DNA of 64,000 bases from Actinoallomurus bryophytorum (GCF_006716425.1 NZ_VFOZ01000001.1:4278001-4342000), one strand, 5' to 3'. Positions 16,842 to 25,771 are shown, counted from the stretch's first letter. Made by a program: numbers and translations. The notes: generated from the sequence alone by a model not told the origin.

Positions 16842-17372
16842 GGGCGGAGAATTCCTTTCGCCATTGAACGTTGCGCCCGCGGTAGCGGACAGGCGAGCGG
16901 ACATGAGCTCGTGACCGTTCTGTGCGGAACGGCCTGCGGGCGGGGACCTGGCAGGGGGTCGCCTGCTCTGTAGGGCCTTGGCGGGGGTGGCCCACTGGAG
17001 CGGGCACTGCGACGGCGAGCCGGAACGCGATGCACGCTCCCGGTCGCGATCCGGGGTGCGTGGCGTGCGTTCTGGCGGCGAGACCTCCTTCCGGTTCGCG
17101 GTGAGATCGAGGTGTTCGCCGCCTCCTGGTCAGGAGTGTCCGCATGGAGGGCAGGCCGGTGAAGACACCGTGAGGAGCCGTAGGGATATCCCTACGCCCG
17201 CTTCCGGCCAGGCCGTGCGCCCGTGGCACGGCCGACCGGTCCTGGTCGTCTCTCGGTGTTAACCCGGCGTCACGGTGCGGTGCGGTGGCCGCGGAAGGCG
17301 GCCTCTTGTCGCCGGAGAGGTTGCCACTAAACTCTGCGGACGGCCGCTGGGCGAACAACACCGGGAGATCCT
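16842..17372. other. Intergenic control region between M4 peptidase and epimerase genes
   Basis: 531 bp without a credible gene on either strand. It must hold the divergent promoters of the M4 peptidase and the epimerase. The one striking element is an 18-bp perfect palindrome at 17179-17196, listed separately. Otherwise I see no repeats or RNA gene. Confidence 0.6.
17179..17196. promoter_or_regulatory. 18-bp perfect palindrome CGTAGGGATATCCCTACG
   Basis: Every base of CGTAGGGATATCCCTACG pairs in two-fold symmetry around GATATC. TAGGG...CCCTA half-sites resemble operators of NarL/LuxR-family response regulators in actinomycetes. It lies 338 bp upstream of the M4 start and 177 bp upstream of the epimerase start. 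Confidence 0.5.
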
Positions 17373-18323
17373 GTGTCCGCTGCATCCGACCTGCACGTCG
17401 TCCTCGGCGCCGGAGGCGCCATCGGTGGCTCCGTGGCCCGCGAGCTCGCCTCCCGTGGACGCCGCGTACGCGCGGTGAACCGCAGCGGCAAGGTGCCGTC
17501 GCTGGACGGCGTCGAGGCCCACCGGGGCGACATCACCTCGGCCGAGGGCGCCAAGGCGGCCTGCGAGGGCGCCGATGTCGTCTACCACTGCGCCGCCCCC
17601 GCCTACACCCGGTGGGTGCAGGAGTTCCCCCGCATGACCGACGCGGTGCGCGAGGGTGCGGCCGCCGCGGGCGCCAAACTGGTCTTCGCCGACAACCTGT
17701 ACATGTACGGTCCCGTCGGCGCGCCGATGACCGAGGACATGCCGTCTGCGGCCCGCAATCCCAAGGGCCGCGTTCGCGCCGAGATGGCCGAGTCACTCCT
17801 GGCGGGTCACCGCTCCGGCGAGCTGCGCGTCGCCATCGGCAGGGCGTCCGACTACTACGGTCCCGGCGGGGTGAACACCACCGCCGGCACGACGGTCTTC
17901 GGCGCCGCGCTCCGTGGGAAGGTCGCCCGCTGGGTCGGATCGCTCGACCAGCCCCACTCGCTCGGCTACCTGCCCGACATCGCCAAGGGCCTCGTCGTGC
18001 TCGGCGGTGATGAACGGGCGGACGGTGAGGTCTGGCACCTGCCGGCGGCAGAGCCGCTGACGGGAGAGGAGTTCCTTGACCTGGTCTTCGCGGAGCTCGG
18101 TCAGCCCCGGAAGATCGCGGCCCTCGGGCGTGGCATGCAACGCGCCATCGGACTCGTGAACCCCACCGTCCGCGCCCTCGGCGAGACCTGGTACCAGCGC
18201 GATCGCCCTTTCGTCACCGATGCCTCGAAGTTCACAGGCACCTTCGGCCCGTTCGCCGTGACCCCGCACGCCGAGGCCATCGCCGCAACCCTCGACTGGT
18301 ACCGCGCGCGTCCCACCCCGTGA
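17373..18323 (+). CDS. NAD-dependent epimerase/dehydratase family protein (extended SDR)
   Basis: A 316-residue Rossmann protein. The cofactor loop is GAGGAIGGSVARELASRG near the N-terminus, followed by DVVYHCAAPAYTRW and an active-site region with ASDYYGPGGVNTT. The usual YxxxK is not obvious; SDYYGP is the atypical-SDR substrate-loop pattern. Members act on nucleotide sugars, sterols or flavonoid-like ketones, and the substrate cannot be told here. The GTG start at 17373 has GGGAG 7 nt upstream. It is alone, convergent with the RDD gene 25 bp away. No neighbouring sugar genes support a nucleotide-sugar role. Confidence 0.8.
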   Translation: MSAASDLHVVLGAGGAIGGSVARELASRGRRVRAVNRSGKVPSLDGVEAHRGDITSAEGAKAACEGADVVYHCAAPAYTRWVQEFPRMTDAVREGAAAAGAKLVFADNLYMYGPVGAPMTEDMPSAARNPKGRVRAEMAESLLAGHRSGELRVAIGRASDYYGPGGVNTTAGTTVFGAALRGKVARWVGSLDQPHSLGYLPDIAKGLVVLGGDERADGEVWHLPAAEPLTGEEFLDLVFAELGQPRKIAALGRGMQRAIGLVNPTVRALGETWYQRDRPFVTDASKFTGTFGPFAVTPHAEAIAATLDWYRARPTP

Positions 18324-18348
18324 CCGGGCCCGCCGCGTGGGCCTCAGG

Positions 18349-18978
18349 TCACTTCCCGTCTCTGTAGGGATTCGGTATGCCTGGCCCGGCCTGCACGACG
18401 ACCGTCCGCGCCACCTTGTCGTGCAGCGCCTGGCGACGTGGATCCCACAAGATCCAGGCGGGATCGAGATCGCTGAGGAGTCCGACGACGATGACGACGA
18501 CGAGGTTGCCGAGCCCGATGATCAGGTTGAGCGGAGCGAATACCAGCTCGCGCAGGGTGGACTGTCCGTAGCCGATCGCACCGCCGTCGCCGGCCCGTAC
18601 GACGCGAATATCCATCGCCCGTTTACCGAGCGTCTGGCCCCATCGCGCCTGAGGCAGCACGAAAATGAAGATCATGAGGATGAGGTAGATCAAGGTGTCG
18701 GCGACGCCGTAGGCAATGCCGTGCCTTTCCCTGTGAAGCCCGATATAGAGGGATACCGTCCCGAGGTGGGCGATGGTGTTGAGGGTGGAGCCGTCGATGA
18801 GCCCAGCGATCAGGCGACGCGACTTCCTGGAATATTCCCATCGCGGTGCGTACCACCCGGGCGGTGGCCCGTCCCTCGTGGGGACGGCCGTCCCGTGGCC
18901 GGGAGGCGCCTGTCCGTAGAACGGCCCGCTCGCAGGGACCTCAGGACCGCCGGGCCGATGCCACTGGGGTGGCTCCAT
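18349..18978 (-). CDS. RDD family membrane protein
   Basis: A 209-residue protein with a Pro/Gly-rich cytoplasmic N-terminus of about 45 residues (PPPGWYAPRWEY), then an RDD domain: RRLIAGLIDGS in helix 1, two further helices (about 85-107 and 135-160), and QARWGQTLGKRAMDIRVVRA between them. It ends DPRRQALHDKVARTVVV, the conserved RDD tail. The family contains Na+/H+ antiporter-like and uncharacterised proteins; function here is open. It stands between the epimerase (convergent) and the LAL regulator (same strand, 55 bp further downstream), with no evident functional link. Confidence 0.85.
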   Translation of the reverse strand: MEPPQWHRPGGPEVPASGPFYGQAPPGHGTAVPTRDGPPPGWYAPRWEYSRKSRRLIAGLIDGSTLNTIAHLGTVSLYIGLHRERHGIAYGVADTLIYLILMIFIFVLPQARWGQTLGKRAMDIRVVRAGDGGAIGYGQSTLRELVFAPLNLIIGLGNLVVVIVVGLLSDLDPAWILWDPRRQALHDKVARTVVVQAGPGIPNPYRDGK

Positions 18979-19032
18979 TGACTACCTCCGATAGGAACAC
19001 GAACTACTAGCAGGGTGACCGAGCTCCAAATG

Positions 19033-21867
19033 CTAGGCGGGGTGGTCGCCCGGCGGGCGGAACGCGGCAAGGCGGGCGATGTCGACGCGGGAGCGTACGC
19101 CTAGCTTGCGGTACGTGCGGGTGAGGGCGGCCTCCACCGTCTTGACGCTTACGAACAGGCGTGCCGCGATCTCCCGGTTCGTGGCCCCTTCCGCGACCAG
19201 GACCGCGACCCGGCGCTCGACCCCGGCGAGGGTCCGCAGGGGGTCCGCCTCGTCGGCGACCGCCGGGACGCCGACGTCGAGCAGGTCGAGCTCGGCCACC
19301 ACCGTCGCCATCCACGGCGTCGCCTTCGCGCGCGAGAACACCCGGCGTGCGGCGCGCAGTGACTCTCGCGCTCCCGCCGTGTCGCCCCTCCGTACCCGTA
19401 GCCGGCCGAGTTCGAGCCGCGCCCGGCCCTCCTCCAGCGGGTACGGCGAGGCCGTGAGCGCGGCGACGGCGCGGTCCAGGCCCTCCGCCGCGCCGTCCAG
19501 ATCACCGCGCGCCGCGGCCGTCAGCGCGGAGGCACGCTCCAGTACGGCCAGCACGCCGCGGCGGCCGAGGCGTACCGCGTCACGCCTGGTCGCCTCGATC
19601 AGCTCGGCCGCCTCGTCGACGGCGCCGATCCTCACGAGCGCTTCGGCGAGGTCACCGTGCCAGCGGCGCAACGCGGGTTCGGCCAGGCCCTGTTCGTCCT
19701 CCATCCGGCGTACGCGGCGCAGCGCCGCGGCGGCACCGGCCGCGTCGCCGCGCAGCAGCCGGATGTGGCCGGCGGCGTGCAGGGCGTGCGGCAGGAAGAG
19801 CAGGTCGCCGTCGTCCTCGCTCTGGGCGACGGCGCGTTCGGCGGCGGCCAGCGCACGGTCGAGCGAACCGCCGGCGGCCTCGGCGAAGGCCACCGCGCAC
19901 CACGCGGGCCCGCGGCTCAGCTCGCTGTCCTCGGACAGCCGCAGGCACTGGTCGGCGAGGTCCAGGGCCCGGTCACAGCGGCCGCGGAAGATCTCGACCT
20001 GGGAGGAGCCGTACAGGCACATGAACAGGCTCTCCACCGCGCCGCGCTGGCGCACGACATAGGTGAGCGAGCGCAGCTCCGCGCGGGCCTCCTCCAGCCG
20101 GTCGTGCAGCAGATGATGCCGGTGGCGCAGGTAGACCGGGCCGTTGTGGTCGAACCGGATGGCCGGGTCCTGCGAGCCGGCCAGCGCGCGGGCCAGGGTC
20201 TGCTCCGCCTCGAGACGGCCGGTGCTGAACTCGACGAGCGCCTGTTTCGTCAGCGCCAGCACCTCGGTACGGCGGTCGCCGGCCTCGGCGGCGAGCCGGG
20301 CGGCCGTGGCCGCCTCGTCGCGCGCCTTGGCCGCCGAGCCTTTGACCAGCCAGGCCCGCCAGGCGAGCCGGTAGTGCAGCGGCGCGAGCAGCGCGGGGTC
20401 ATCGCGTGCGTCGGCGAGCGCGCGGGGGAAGACGTCGTCCAGCTCCGCCAGCGCCTGGCCGACGGAGTCGAGCAATACGATCCAGGCGCGTACGCGTTCG
20501 GCCGGCGGGGACGCCTGTTCGAGCACCTGCTCGGCGATGCCGCGCGCCAGCGCGAACTCGCCCGAGGCCAGCGCGTCCTCGGCGGCGGTGAGCCGCAGCC
20601 CGGCCTCGTCCTCCTCCTCGGTGGTGCGGTCGGCGGCGAGCAGGCCGAGCCGGGCCGCGGCGGCGCGCGCTCCACGGCGCCGCGCCGCCGTGGCGGCCTC
20701 GCTCAGCGTGGCCGCGACCTCGGCGTCGCGTCCGGGCGCGACGAGGGCGAGATGGCGGGCACGCTCGACCGGGTCGGAGACCGCGTCGGCGAGTGCCGTG
20801 TGCACCGCGAGTCGCTCACGCTCGGTGGCCTCGGAGTACAGGACGGCCGACAGCAGGGGATGGGTGAACCGTACGACCTCGCCCGGCATGACGATGCCGG
20901 CCTCACGTGCCTCGGCGATGTCACCCGCCGCCTCGGACCGGCCCGCGCCGCGCAGCAGCGCGAGCGTCGGCCGGGCAACCGCGCACGCGGTGAGCAGGGT
21001 GCGCCGGGCCCTCGCCGACAGCGCCATCAGGCGGCCGAGCATGAGGGAGCGCAGGCTGTCCGGCACCGGCAGCGGCGCGGCCGGGTCCAGCGGCCCGTCG
21101 TGCTCGGCGAGCGCGCGGCCCAGTTCCATGGCGAAGAACGGGTTGCCGTCGCTGGCCCGGTGGACCTTGGCCAGTACGGGCCGCGGCAGGCCGAGATCGC
21201 CCAGCAGCCGGGTGACCTCGGCGGCGGTCATCGGCGGGACGTCGAACGAGCGCACGGGCGGGGGGCAGAGGCGAGGCTCCGGCCGCGGGTCCGCGGGCCC
21301 GGTGCGCAGGCCGACCAGAGCGTGGAGCCGCAGCCCTCGCGCGCGGCGTGCCATGAACGCCAGCAGCTCCGCACTCGGCGCGTCGAGCCACTGGGCGTCG
21401 TCGACCACCAGTAACACCGGTCCGGAGGCGCACAGCGCGCGGAAGGTGGCCAGGACGGCCATCCGCAGGCCGAGGACGTCACGCTCGCCCACCGGGTCGG
21501 TACGCCGGAGCAGCGCCGAGTCCAGGGCGGCGCGCTGGTGCTTGGGCAGGGTGTCCAGGACGTCGTCGCCGGTATCGGCCAGCAGGTCGATCAGGCCGAG
21601 GAACGGCAGATGGCGCTCGGTCTCCGACAGCGAGCAGTGCAGCACCTGGTGGTCGGCGAACTCCCCGGCCAGGGCGCTGAGCAGGGTCGACTTGCCGATT
21701 CCGGCCGGTCCGGTCAGGAGCACGCTGCCACCGCCTGCGAGGTGTTCGCGCGCTCCCGCGATCAGCGGTCCACGGTCCACCAGGGCATGGGCCGAAAGCC
21801 CGCCGACCGGTCCCGCCGCCGTCGGCGGACCGGCCTCACCACGGACCGCTCCGATCGCTTCGGTCAT
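19033..21867 (-). CDS. Large ATP-binding LuxR (LAL) family transcriptional regulator
   Basis: The 944-residue protein has an AAA/NB-ARC-type module with Walker A GPAGIGKST (53-61) and Walker B VLLVVDDAQWLD. A long TPR-like helical middle (about 380-870) and a C-terminal LuxR helix-turn-helix (GATNREIAARLFVSVKTVEA) follow. MalT-like regulators of this kind activate genes when ATP and an inducer are bound. I set the start at ATG 21867 (GGAGGG about 9 nt upstream), not at an in-frame codon at 21924. Its target is not evident: neighbours are an APC permease upstream on the same strand and an RDD gene downstream. Confidence 0.88.
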   Translation of the reverse strand: MTEAIGAVRGEAGPPTAAGPVGGLSAHALVDRGPLIAGAREHLAGGGSVLLTGPAGIGKSTLLSALAGEFADHQVLHCSLSETERHLPFLGLIDLLADTGDDVLDTLPKHQRAALDSALLRRTDPVGERDVLGLRMAVLATFRALCASGPVLLVVDDAQWLDAPSAELLAFMARRARGLRLHALVGLRTGPADPRPEPRLCPPPVRSFDVPPMTAAEVTRLLGDLGLPRPVLAKVHRASDGNPFFAMELGRALAEHDGPLDPAAPLPVPDSLRSLMLGRLMALSARARRTLLTACAVARPTLALLRGAGRSEAAGDIAEAREAGIVMPGEVVRFTHPLLSAVLYSEATERERLAVHTALADAVSDPVERARHLALVAPGRDAEVAATLSEAATAARRRGARAAAARLGLLAADRTTEEEDEAGLRLTAAEDALASGEFALARGIAEQVLEQASPPAERVRAWIVLLDSVGQALAELDDVFPRALADARDDPALLAPLHYRLAWRAWLVKGSAAKARDEAATAARLAAEAGDRRTEVLALTKQALVEFSTGRLEAEQTLARALAGSQDPAIRFDHNGPVYLRHRHHLLHDRLEEARAELRSLTYVVRQRGAVESLFMCLYGSSQVEIFRGRCDRALDLADQCLRLSEDSELSRGPAWCAVAFAEAAGGSLDRALAAAERAVAQSEDDGDLLFLPHALHAAGHIRLLRGDAAGAAAALRRVRRMEDEQGLAEPALRRWHGDLAEALVRIGAVDEAAELIEATRRDAVRLGRRGVLAVLERASALTAAARGDLDGAAEGLDRAVAALTASPYPLEEGRARLELGRLRVRRGDTAGARESLRAARRVFSRAKATPWMATVVAELDLLDVGVPAVADEADPLRTLAGVERRVAVLVAEGATNREIAARLFVSVKTVEAALTRTYRKLGVRSRVDIARLAAFRPPGDHPA

Positions 21868-21939
21868 CCGCGTCGGCCCTCCGTACGCGGCTCTCAGCGT
21901 GAGCCCCGGCGCGAAAGTTAACAACGGGTCATATCGGCG

Positions 21940-23268
21940 TCAACACCCCAGATCGATTCGCGACCGAGTCGAGTTGTGCAGGCCGCGTCCGCGGACCACC
22001 AGGGCTCCCACCGTGGCGACGGCGGCGGGGAGGAGAAGGAAGAGACCGCACGAGAGCAACATCAGGCCGGTGAAGACCGTGGCCGCTCCGGCGAGCGCGC
22101 GGCCATGGCGGCGCCCGCCGCGTGAGAGGAGCCGTGTCGCGGCGGCCATGCCGACGAGCGTCACGGCCGCCAGGCACGCCGCGGTCGCGCGCATGAGCGT
22201 GTCCAGGCCGAGCCCCGACGGGACGGCGACCGCGGTCAGCAGGCCGGTGAGGCCCGCGAGCAGCAGCAGGCTGCGGTGCGGAACCTGCCCGGCCGCCGCG
22301 CCCCTGGCGAGCCCCGCGGGCAGCGCTCCGTCACGTGCCAGCGCCGCGCCGAGCCTCGCGCCCCCCGCGATGTAGGTGTTGACCGCGATGAAGGTCAGGA
22401 TGACGGCCACCACGCCCGTGGTCTCCCGCGCCAGGTCACCGATCCCCTCTTGCAGGAGCAGTGACAGGGGTACCGGCGAGGCGGCGGCCCGGTCGCCGAG
22501 CACGCCGACCACCGCGATCGCCAGCCCGAGGTAGAGCGTGCCGACGATGAGCAGTGCCAGCCCGGTGGCCCGCGGCAGCAGACGCTCCGGATCGGCGAAG
22601 TCGGCCGACAGGTGAGTGACCGCCTCCCATCCGGCGAAGGCGAAGAACAGCAGGCCGGCCGCGTGTACGACGCCGCTGCCGCCGTGCGGGGCGAACGGGG
22701 TGAAGTTCCCTGTCCGCACGTCCGGTCCGGACGCGAGGATCGCGACGGCCAGCACCACGACCAGCACGCAAACGAGAACGAGTTGCACTCTGCCGGACGT
22801 GCGGAGCCCCCCGTGGTTGGTGACGAACGCCCCCGCGAGCAACGCCACCGCGACCACGAGGGGCCACGGGCGACCGACGCCCACGGCCGAGGCGACATAG
22901 TCGCCGCCGATCAGCGCGCCCGACAGGACGCCCAACGGCACGGCCGCGTAGAAACACCAGCCCACGACCGCGGCGGTGCGGGGCCCGAACGCCCGCGCGG
23001 CGAAGGTGGCCACCCCGCCGCCGTCGGGAAAGCGGGCGCCCAGCACCGCGAAGGTCAGCGCCACAGGTGCGCTGATGACCAGCAACGCGGCCCAGACCAC
23101 GATCGAGGCGGGCCCGGCCGCCTCCGCCGCCAGGTGCGGCAGGGCCAGCACGCCCGGCCCGAGTACGGCACCGACGAGAAGCGCGGTCCCCTGCGCCGCG
23201 CCGAGCCGGTGCCCGTGTTCTCCTCCGGCCGAGCGCTCCGCCGGACCTGATCGCGTCGACAACGCCAT
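21940..23268 (-). CDS. APC-superfamily amino acid permease, YjeH-like exporter candidate
   Basis: The 442-residue protein has about 12 predicted helices. The first bears LVGAVLGPGVLALPHLAAEA, the unwound substrate-binding segment of APC transporters. The closest pattern I know is YjeH of E. coli, an exporter of methionine and branched-chain amino acids. It is divergent from an Lrp/AsnC regulator 104 bp away, the standard layout for amino-acid exporters controlled by intracellular amino acid. The ATG at 23268 has a strong purine run (GGGGGAA) that is also the 3' arm of a hairpin, described separately. Substrate is inferred. Confidence 0.82.
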   Translation of the reverse strand: MALSTRSGPAERSAGGEHGHRLGAAQGTALLVGAVLGPGVLALPHLAAEAAGPASIVVWAALLVISAPVALTFAVLGARFPDGGGVATFAARAFGPRTAAVVGWCFYAAVPLGVLSGALIGGDYVASAVGVGRPWPLVVAVALLAGAFVTNHGGLRTSGRVQLVLVCVLVVVLAVAILASGPDVRTGNFTPFAPHGGSGVVHAAGLLFFAFAGWEAVTHLSADFADPERLLPRATGLALLIVGTLYLGLAIAVVGVLGDRAAASPVPLSLLLQEGIGDLARETTGVVAVILTFIAVNTYIAGGARLGAALARDGALPAGLARGAAAGQVPHRSLLLLAGLTGLLTAVAVPSGLGLDTLMRATAACLAAVTLVGMAAATRLLSRGGRRHGRALAGAATVFTGLMLLSCGLFLLLPAAVATVGALVVRGRGLHNSTRSRIDLGC

Positions 23269-23270
23269 GA

Positions 23271-23303
23271 CGTTCCCCCAATGGTCAGTACGACGGGGGA
23301 ACG
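23271..23303 (-). promoter_or_regulatory. Hairpin burying the ribosome site of the APC permease gene
   Basis: On the minus strand CGTTCCCCC (23303-23295) and GGGGGAACG (23279-23271) are perfect 9-bp arms around a 15-nt loop. The second arm is the Shine-Dalgarno itself, 2 nt before the ATG at 23268. As RNA this would hide the ribosome site; as DNA it could be part of an Lrp operator. Confidence 0.5.
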
Positions 23304-23372
23304 GTAGTCAGTCAGACGGGCGAATCGACCTCGGCCCGAACGATCGCTCGAAATCCATGCCAATATCCGAAC

Positions 23373-23846
23373 ATGGACGAAATCGACACCAAGATTATGG
23401 ACCTTCTCCAAACGGATGCTCGGCTGTCCAACCGTGAGCTCGCACGCCGGCTCGGCGTCGCGCCGTCGACCTCCCTGGAGCGGATCCGCGTACTCACTCG
23501 CCGCGGTGTGATCCGTGGCTACCACGCCGACATCAGCCTGACCGCGCTGAACCGGGGAGTGCAGGCCCTGGTCGCCGTCAAGCTGCGTACGCCCGCCCGT
23601 GCGGCCATCGACGGCTTCAAGGAGTTCGCGTCCCGGCTGCCCGAGGTGATCAGTGTTTTCGTGGTCGCGGGGGATGACGACTTCCTGGTGCACGTCGGCG
23701 TTCAGGACCTCGACCACCTGCACGCCTTCCTGGTCGACCGCCTCAGCAGCCGGCGTGACATCGCCGGGTTCCGTACGTCGGTGGTCTTCGAGGAGACGCG
23801 CAAGACCAAGCTCGGCCGGCTCGAGTCCTCCGCGGTCGGCGCCTGA
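23373..23846 (+). CDS. Lrp/AsnC family transcriptional regulator
   Basis: A 157-residue protein with the AsnC helix-turn-helix at the start (IDTKIMDLLQTDARLSNREL, then GVAPSTSLERIRVLTRRGVI) and a C-terminal RAM ligand-binding domain (VFVVAGDDDFLVHVGVQDLDHL). Lrp proteins form octamers that sense amino acids. Divergent orientation to the APC permease strongly suggests that the permease is its target and that it senses the exported amino acid. The ATG at 23373 is in a short AT-richer intergenic stretch. It is followed 83 bp later by the flavin oxidoreductase gene, which appears to have its own KstR-type control. Confidence 0.88.
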   Translation: MDEIDTKIMDLLQTDARLSNRELARRLGVAPSTSLERIRVLTRRGVIRGYHADISLTALNRGVQALVAVKLRTPARAAIDGFKEFASRLPEVISVFVVAGDDDFLVHVGVQDLDHLHAFLVDRLSSRRDIAGFRTSVVFEETRKTKLGRLESSAVGA

Positions 23847-23884
23847 ACGTCCGCCGGTCGCCGTGATTCGCATGAGACATAAAC

Positions 23885-23898
23885 TAGAACACGTTGCA
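23885..23898. promoter_or_regulatory. KstR-type operator TAGAACACGTTGCA
   Basis: TAGAACACGTTGCA fits the KstR consensus TnnAACnnGTTnnA at every fixed position. It lies 32 bp upstream of the GTG start at 23930 of a Rv1533-like oxidoreductase. KstR is the TetR-type repressor of sterol catabolism in mycobacteria and relatives. Confidence 0.6.
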
Positions 23899-23929
23899 GT
23901 TTCGGCCGCCGCGTGCGTACTGTACGGAG

Positions 23930-25042
23930 GTGCGGACACGGGTAACGGAGCTTTTCGGGATCGAGTATCCGATCTTTGCGTTCAGTCACTGCCGCGACGT
24001 GGTCGCGGCGGTGAGCCGCGCCGGCGGCATGGGCGTCCTCGGCGCCCTGTACTTCACCCCCGAGGAGCTCGAGACCGAGCTGGCCTGGATCGACGACCAC
24101 GTCGGCGGCAAACCGTACGGCGTCGACGTCGTGATGCCCGCCAAGTACGAGGGCGCGGACCTCGGCGACGCAGGCGAGATGCTGAGCCGGCTGCAGGGCA
24201 TGATCCCCGAGGGGCATCGCCGCTTCGTCAACGAGCTGCTCGAGAGCCACGGCATCGACCCGCTGACCGAGGAGGGGGCCGGCCACTACCTATTGGGCTG
24301 GACCGACGCCACCGCGCGTCCGCAGGTCGAGGTGGCGTTCAAGCACCCGATCGCGCTGCTCGCCAGCGCGCTCGGCCCGCCCCCGGCGGACGTGGTCGAA
24401 GAGGCGCACAAGCAGGGCGTGACGGTCGCCGGGCTGGCCAGCAGCGCCCGGCACGCGCGCAAGCAGAAGGAGGTGGGCGTCGACATCATCGTCGCCCAGG
24501 GCACCGAGGCGGGCGGCCACACCGGCGAGATCTCCACGATGGTGCTCATCCCCGAGGTCGTCGACGCCGTAGGCCCGGACACCATGGTGCTGGCCGCGGG
24601 CGGCATCGGCCGGGGCCGTCAGATGGCGGCCGGGCTCGCGCTCGGTGCCGAGGGCGTGTGGACCGGCTCGATCTGGCTGACCGTCGAGGAGGCCGACACC
24701 CCCGAGGCGTCGCGCGACCGGATGCTGGGTGCGACCTCACGCGACACCGTGCGGTCGCGGTCGTGGACCGGCAAGCCCGCGCGGATGCTCAAGACCGCGT
24801 GGACCGACGCGTGGGAGTCCGCCGAGTCGCCCGGCACGCTGCCGATGCCCATGCAGTTCATGCTCATCTCGGACGCCCTCAAGCGGATCAACCAGTCCGG
24901 CGCGGGCGAGCTGACGACCTTCCCGGTCGGCCAGATCGTCGGCACGATGAACCAGGTGAAGTCCACCTCACGGGTGATCTACGAGCTGGTCGAGGAGTAC
25001 ATCGAGACGATGGAGCGCCTGAGTTCGATCGTCGAGGACTGA
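23930..25042 (+). CDS. Nitronate monooxygenase (2-nitropropane dioxygenase)-family flavoprotein, Rv1533-like
   Basis: A 370-residue TIM-barrel FMN protein beginning at LFGIEYPIFAFSHCRDVVAA. It has the FMN-phosphate motif AQGTEAGGHTGE, the second glycine motif VLAAGGIGRGRQMAAGLALG, and SRDTVRSRSWTGKPARML near the end. From memory it matches mycobacterial Rv1533 closely, more so than Rv3553 (IpdC), which belongs to the same fold and acts on the sterol C/D ring. Annotated NMO activity is doubtful for this subgroup; an enoyl-CoA or dienoyl-CoA reductase type role is possible. GTG 23930 is chosen as the family's natural N-terminus; GGAG abuts it, which is unusually tight, so a TTG at 23894 cannot be excluded. 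A KstR-type box sits just upstream. Confidence 0.8.
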   Translation: MRTRVTELFGIEYPIFAFSHCRDVVAAVSRAGGMGVLGALYFTPEELETELAWIDDHVGGKPYGVDVVMPAKYEGADLGDAGEMLSRLQGMIPEGHRRFVNELLESHGIDPLTEEGAGHYLLGWTDATARPQVEVAFKHPIALLASALGPPPADVVEEAHKQGVTVAGLASSARHARKQKEVGVDIIVAQGTEAGGHTGEISTMVLIPEVVDAVGPDTMVLAAGGIGRGRQMAAGLALGAEGVWTGSIWLTVEEADTPEASRDRMLGATSRDTVRSRSWTGKPARMLKTAWTDAWESAESPGTLPMPMQFMLISDALKRINQSGAGELTTFPVGQIVGTMNQVKSTSRVIYELVEEYIETMERLSSIVED

Positions 25043-25058
25043 GCGGCCGGGCTCCTCG

Positions 25059-25757
25059 TCATCTGCCGTGCTCGACCCAGTGCTCATAGGTGCTGGGGGC
25101 GCCCGAACTCACCGTCTGCGGCCCGTCCGGAAGCACGGTGGTGGCCTGGGCGGCGTTGTCGGCCACACGGTCGAGCGCCGCGCCGGCCTGCTCGATGATC
25201 TTTACCTGCGCGTCGATCGAGTCTTGCGTCCGCTGGTTCAGCTGCCGGAGCTGCTCCCTCAGCGCGTCGACCGTCGCGAAGTCCGCGTCGACGTCCTCCT
25301 CGTACGCGCCTTCGACACCGGGAAGGTAGAGATGGGCGCCGAAGACCTTCAGGTACTTGGGGCCGAACAGGTGGCCGCCGCGGGAGAGGTCGTTCCTGGC
25401 GGCCTCCAGCGCCTGGTAGGCCGCGCGTTTGTGACTGACGACGATCCCGGCGATGTTGTTCAGTGCCCCGGCCACCGGCGGCGCCTGCGCGGCGACGCTG
25501 TAGCAGTGCTTGCGTGGATAGTTCTCATAGAAGTCGACGAACGCGTCCAGAGGACGGTCGTGGCCCCGTACCCAGGAGCTTTGCGGATCCCAGACCGTTC
25601 CGGGCTGGCTCTTGGGCCAGTCCGCCTGATTCCTGAAGTACGTCGCGGCGCTCTCCCATTTCTTGCTGAGAGCGCTCAGATGGTCCTCGTCGAGGGTCAG
25701 CGGCTCGTAGTCGACGAGGTGTGCCGTCGCCCTGAGATCGTCCGGCATCTTGATCAT
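25059..25757 (-). CDS. Hypothetical type VII secretion-associated protein
   Basis: A 232-residue protein, mostly helical, with a WxS/helix-rich N-terminus (LSALSKKWESAATYFRNQAD) and a long helix at about 165-205 (VDALREQLRQLNQRTQDSID) suited to coiled-coil pairing. I do not recognise a named family. Its place behind a YbaB-like gene and another short helical protein is the arrangement of ESX/type VII associated operons in actinomycetes. The start is ATG 25757, after GAGGGA, 15 bp past the previous stop. It converges on the oxidoreductase gene with a 16-bp gap. Secretion is a guess from context. Confidence 0.55.
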   Translation of the reverse strand: MIKMPDDLRATAHLVDYEPLTLDEDHLSALSKKWESAATYFRNQADWPKSQPGTVWDPQSSWVRGHDRPLDAFVDFYENYPRKHCYSVAAQAPPVAGALNNIAGIVVSHKRAAYQALEAARNDLSRGGHLFGPKYLKVFGAHLYLPGVEGAYEEDVDADFATVDALREQLRQLNQRTQDSIDAQVKIIEQAGAALDRVADNAAQATTVLPDGPQTVSSGAPSTYEHWVEHGR

Positions 25758-25771
25758 CGGGATCGGTTCCC

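Noticed and set aside
18324-18348. GGGCCC...GGGCC as a terminator between epimerase and RDD genes
   Set aside because: The stem is short and only one of several equal pairings in a GC-rich 25-bp gap.
19657-21414. 585-residue open frame on the plus strand
   Set aside because: It is antisense to the LAL regulator and has no family features.
23930-25042. Assignment of the flavin oxidoreductase as IpdC (Rv3553)
   Set aside because: Same fold, but the N-terminus (FGIEYPIFAFSHCRD) and C-terminal SRDTVRSRSWTGKPARML fit Rv1533 better, and no ipdAB genes are near.
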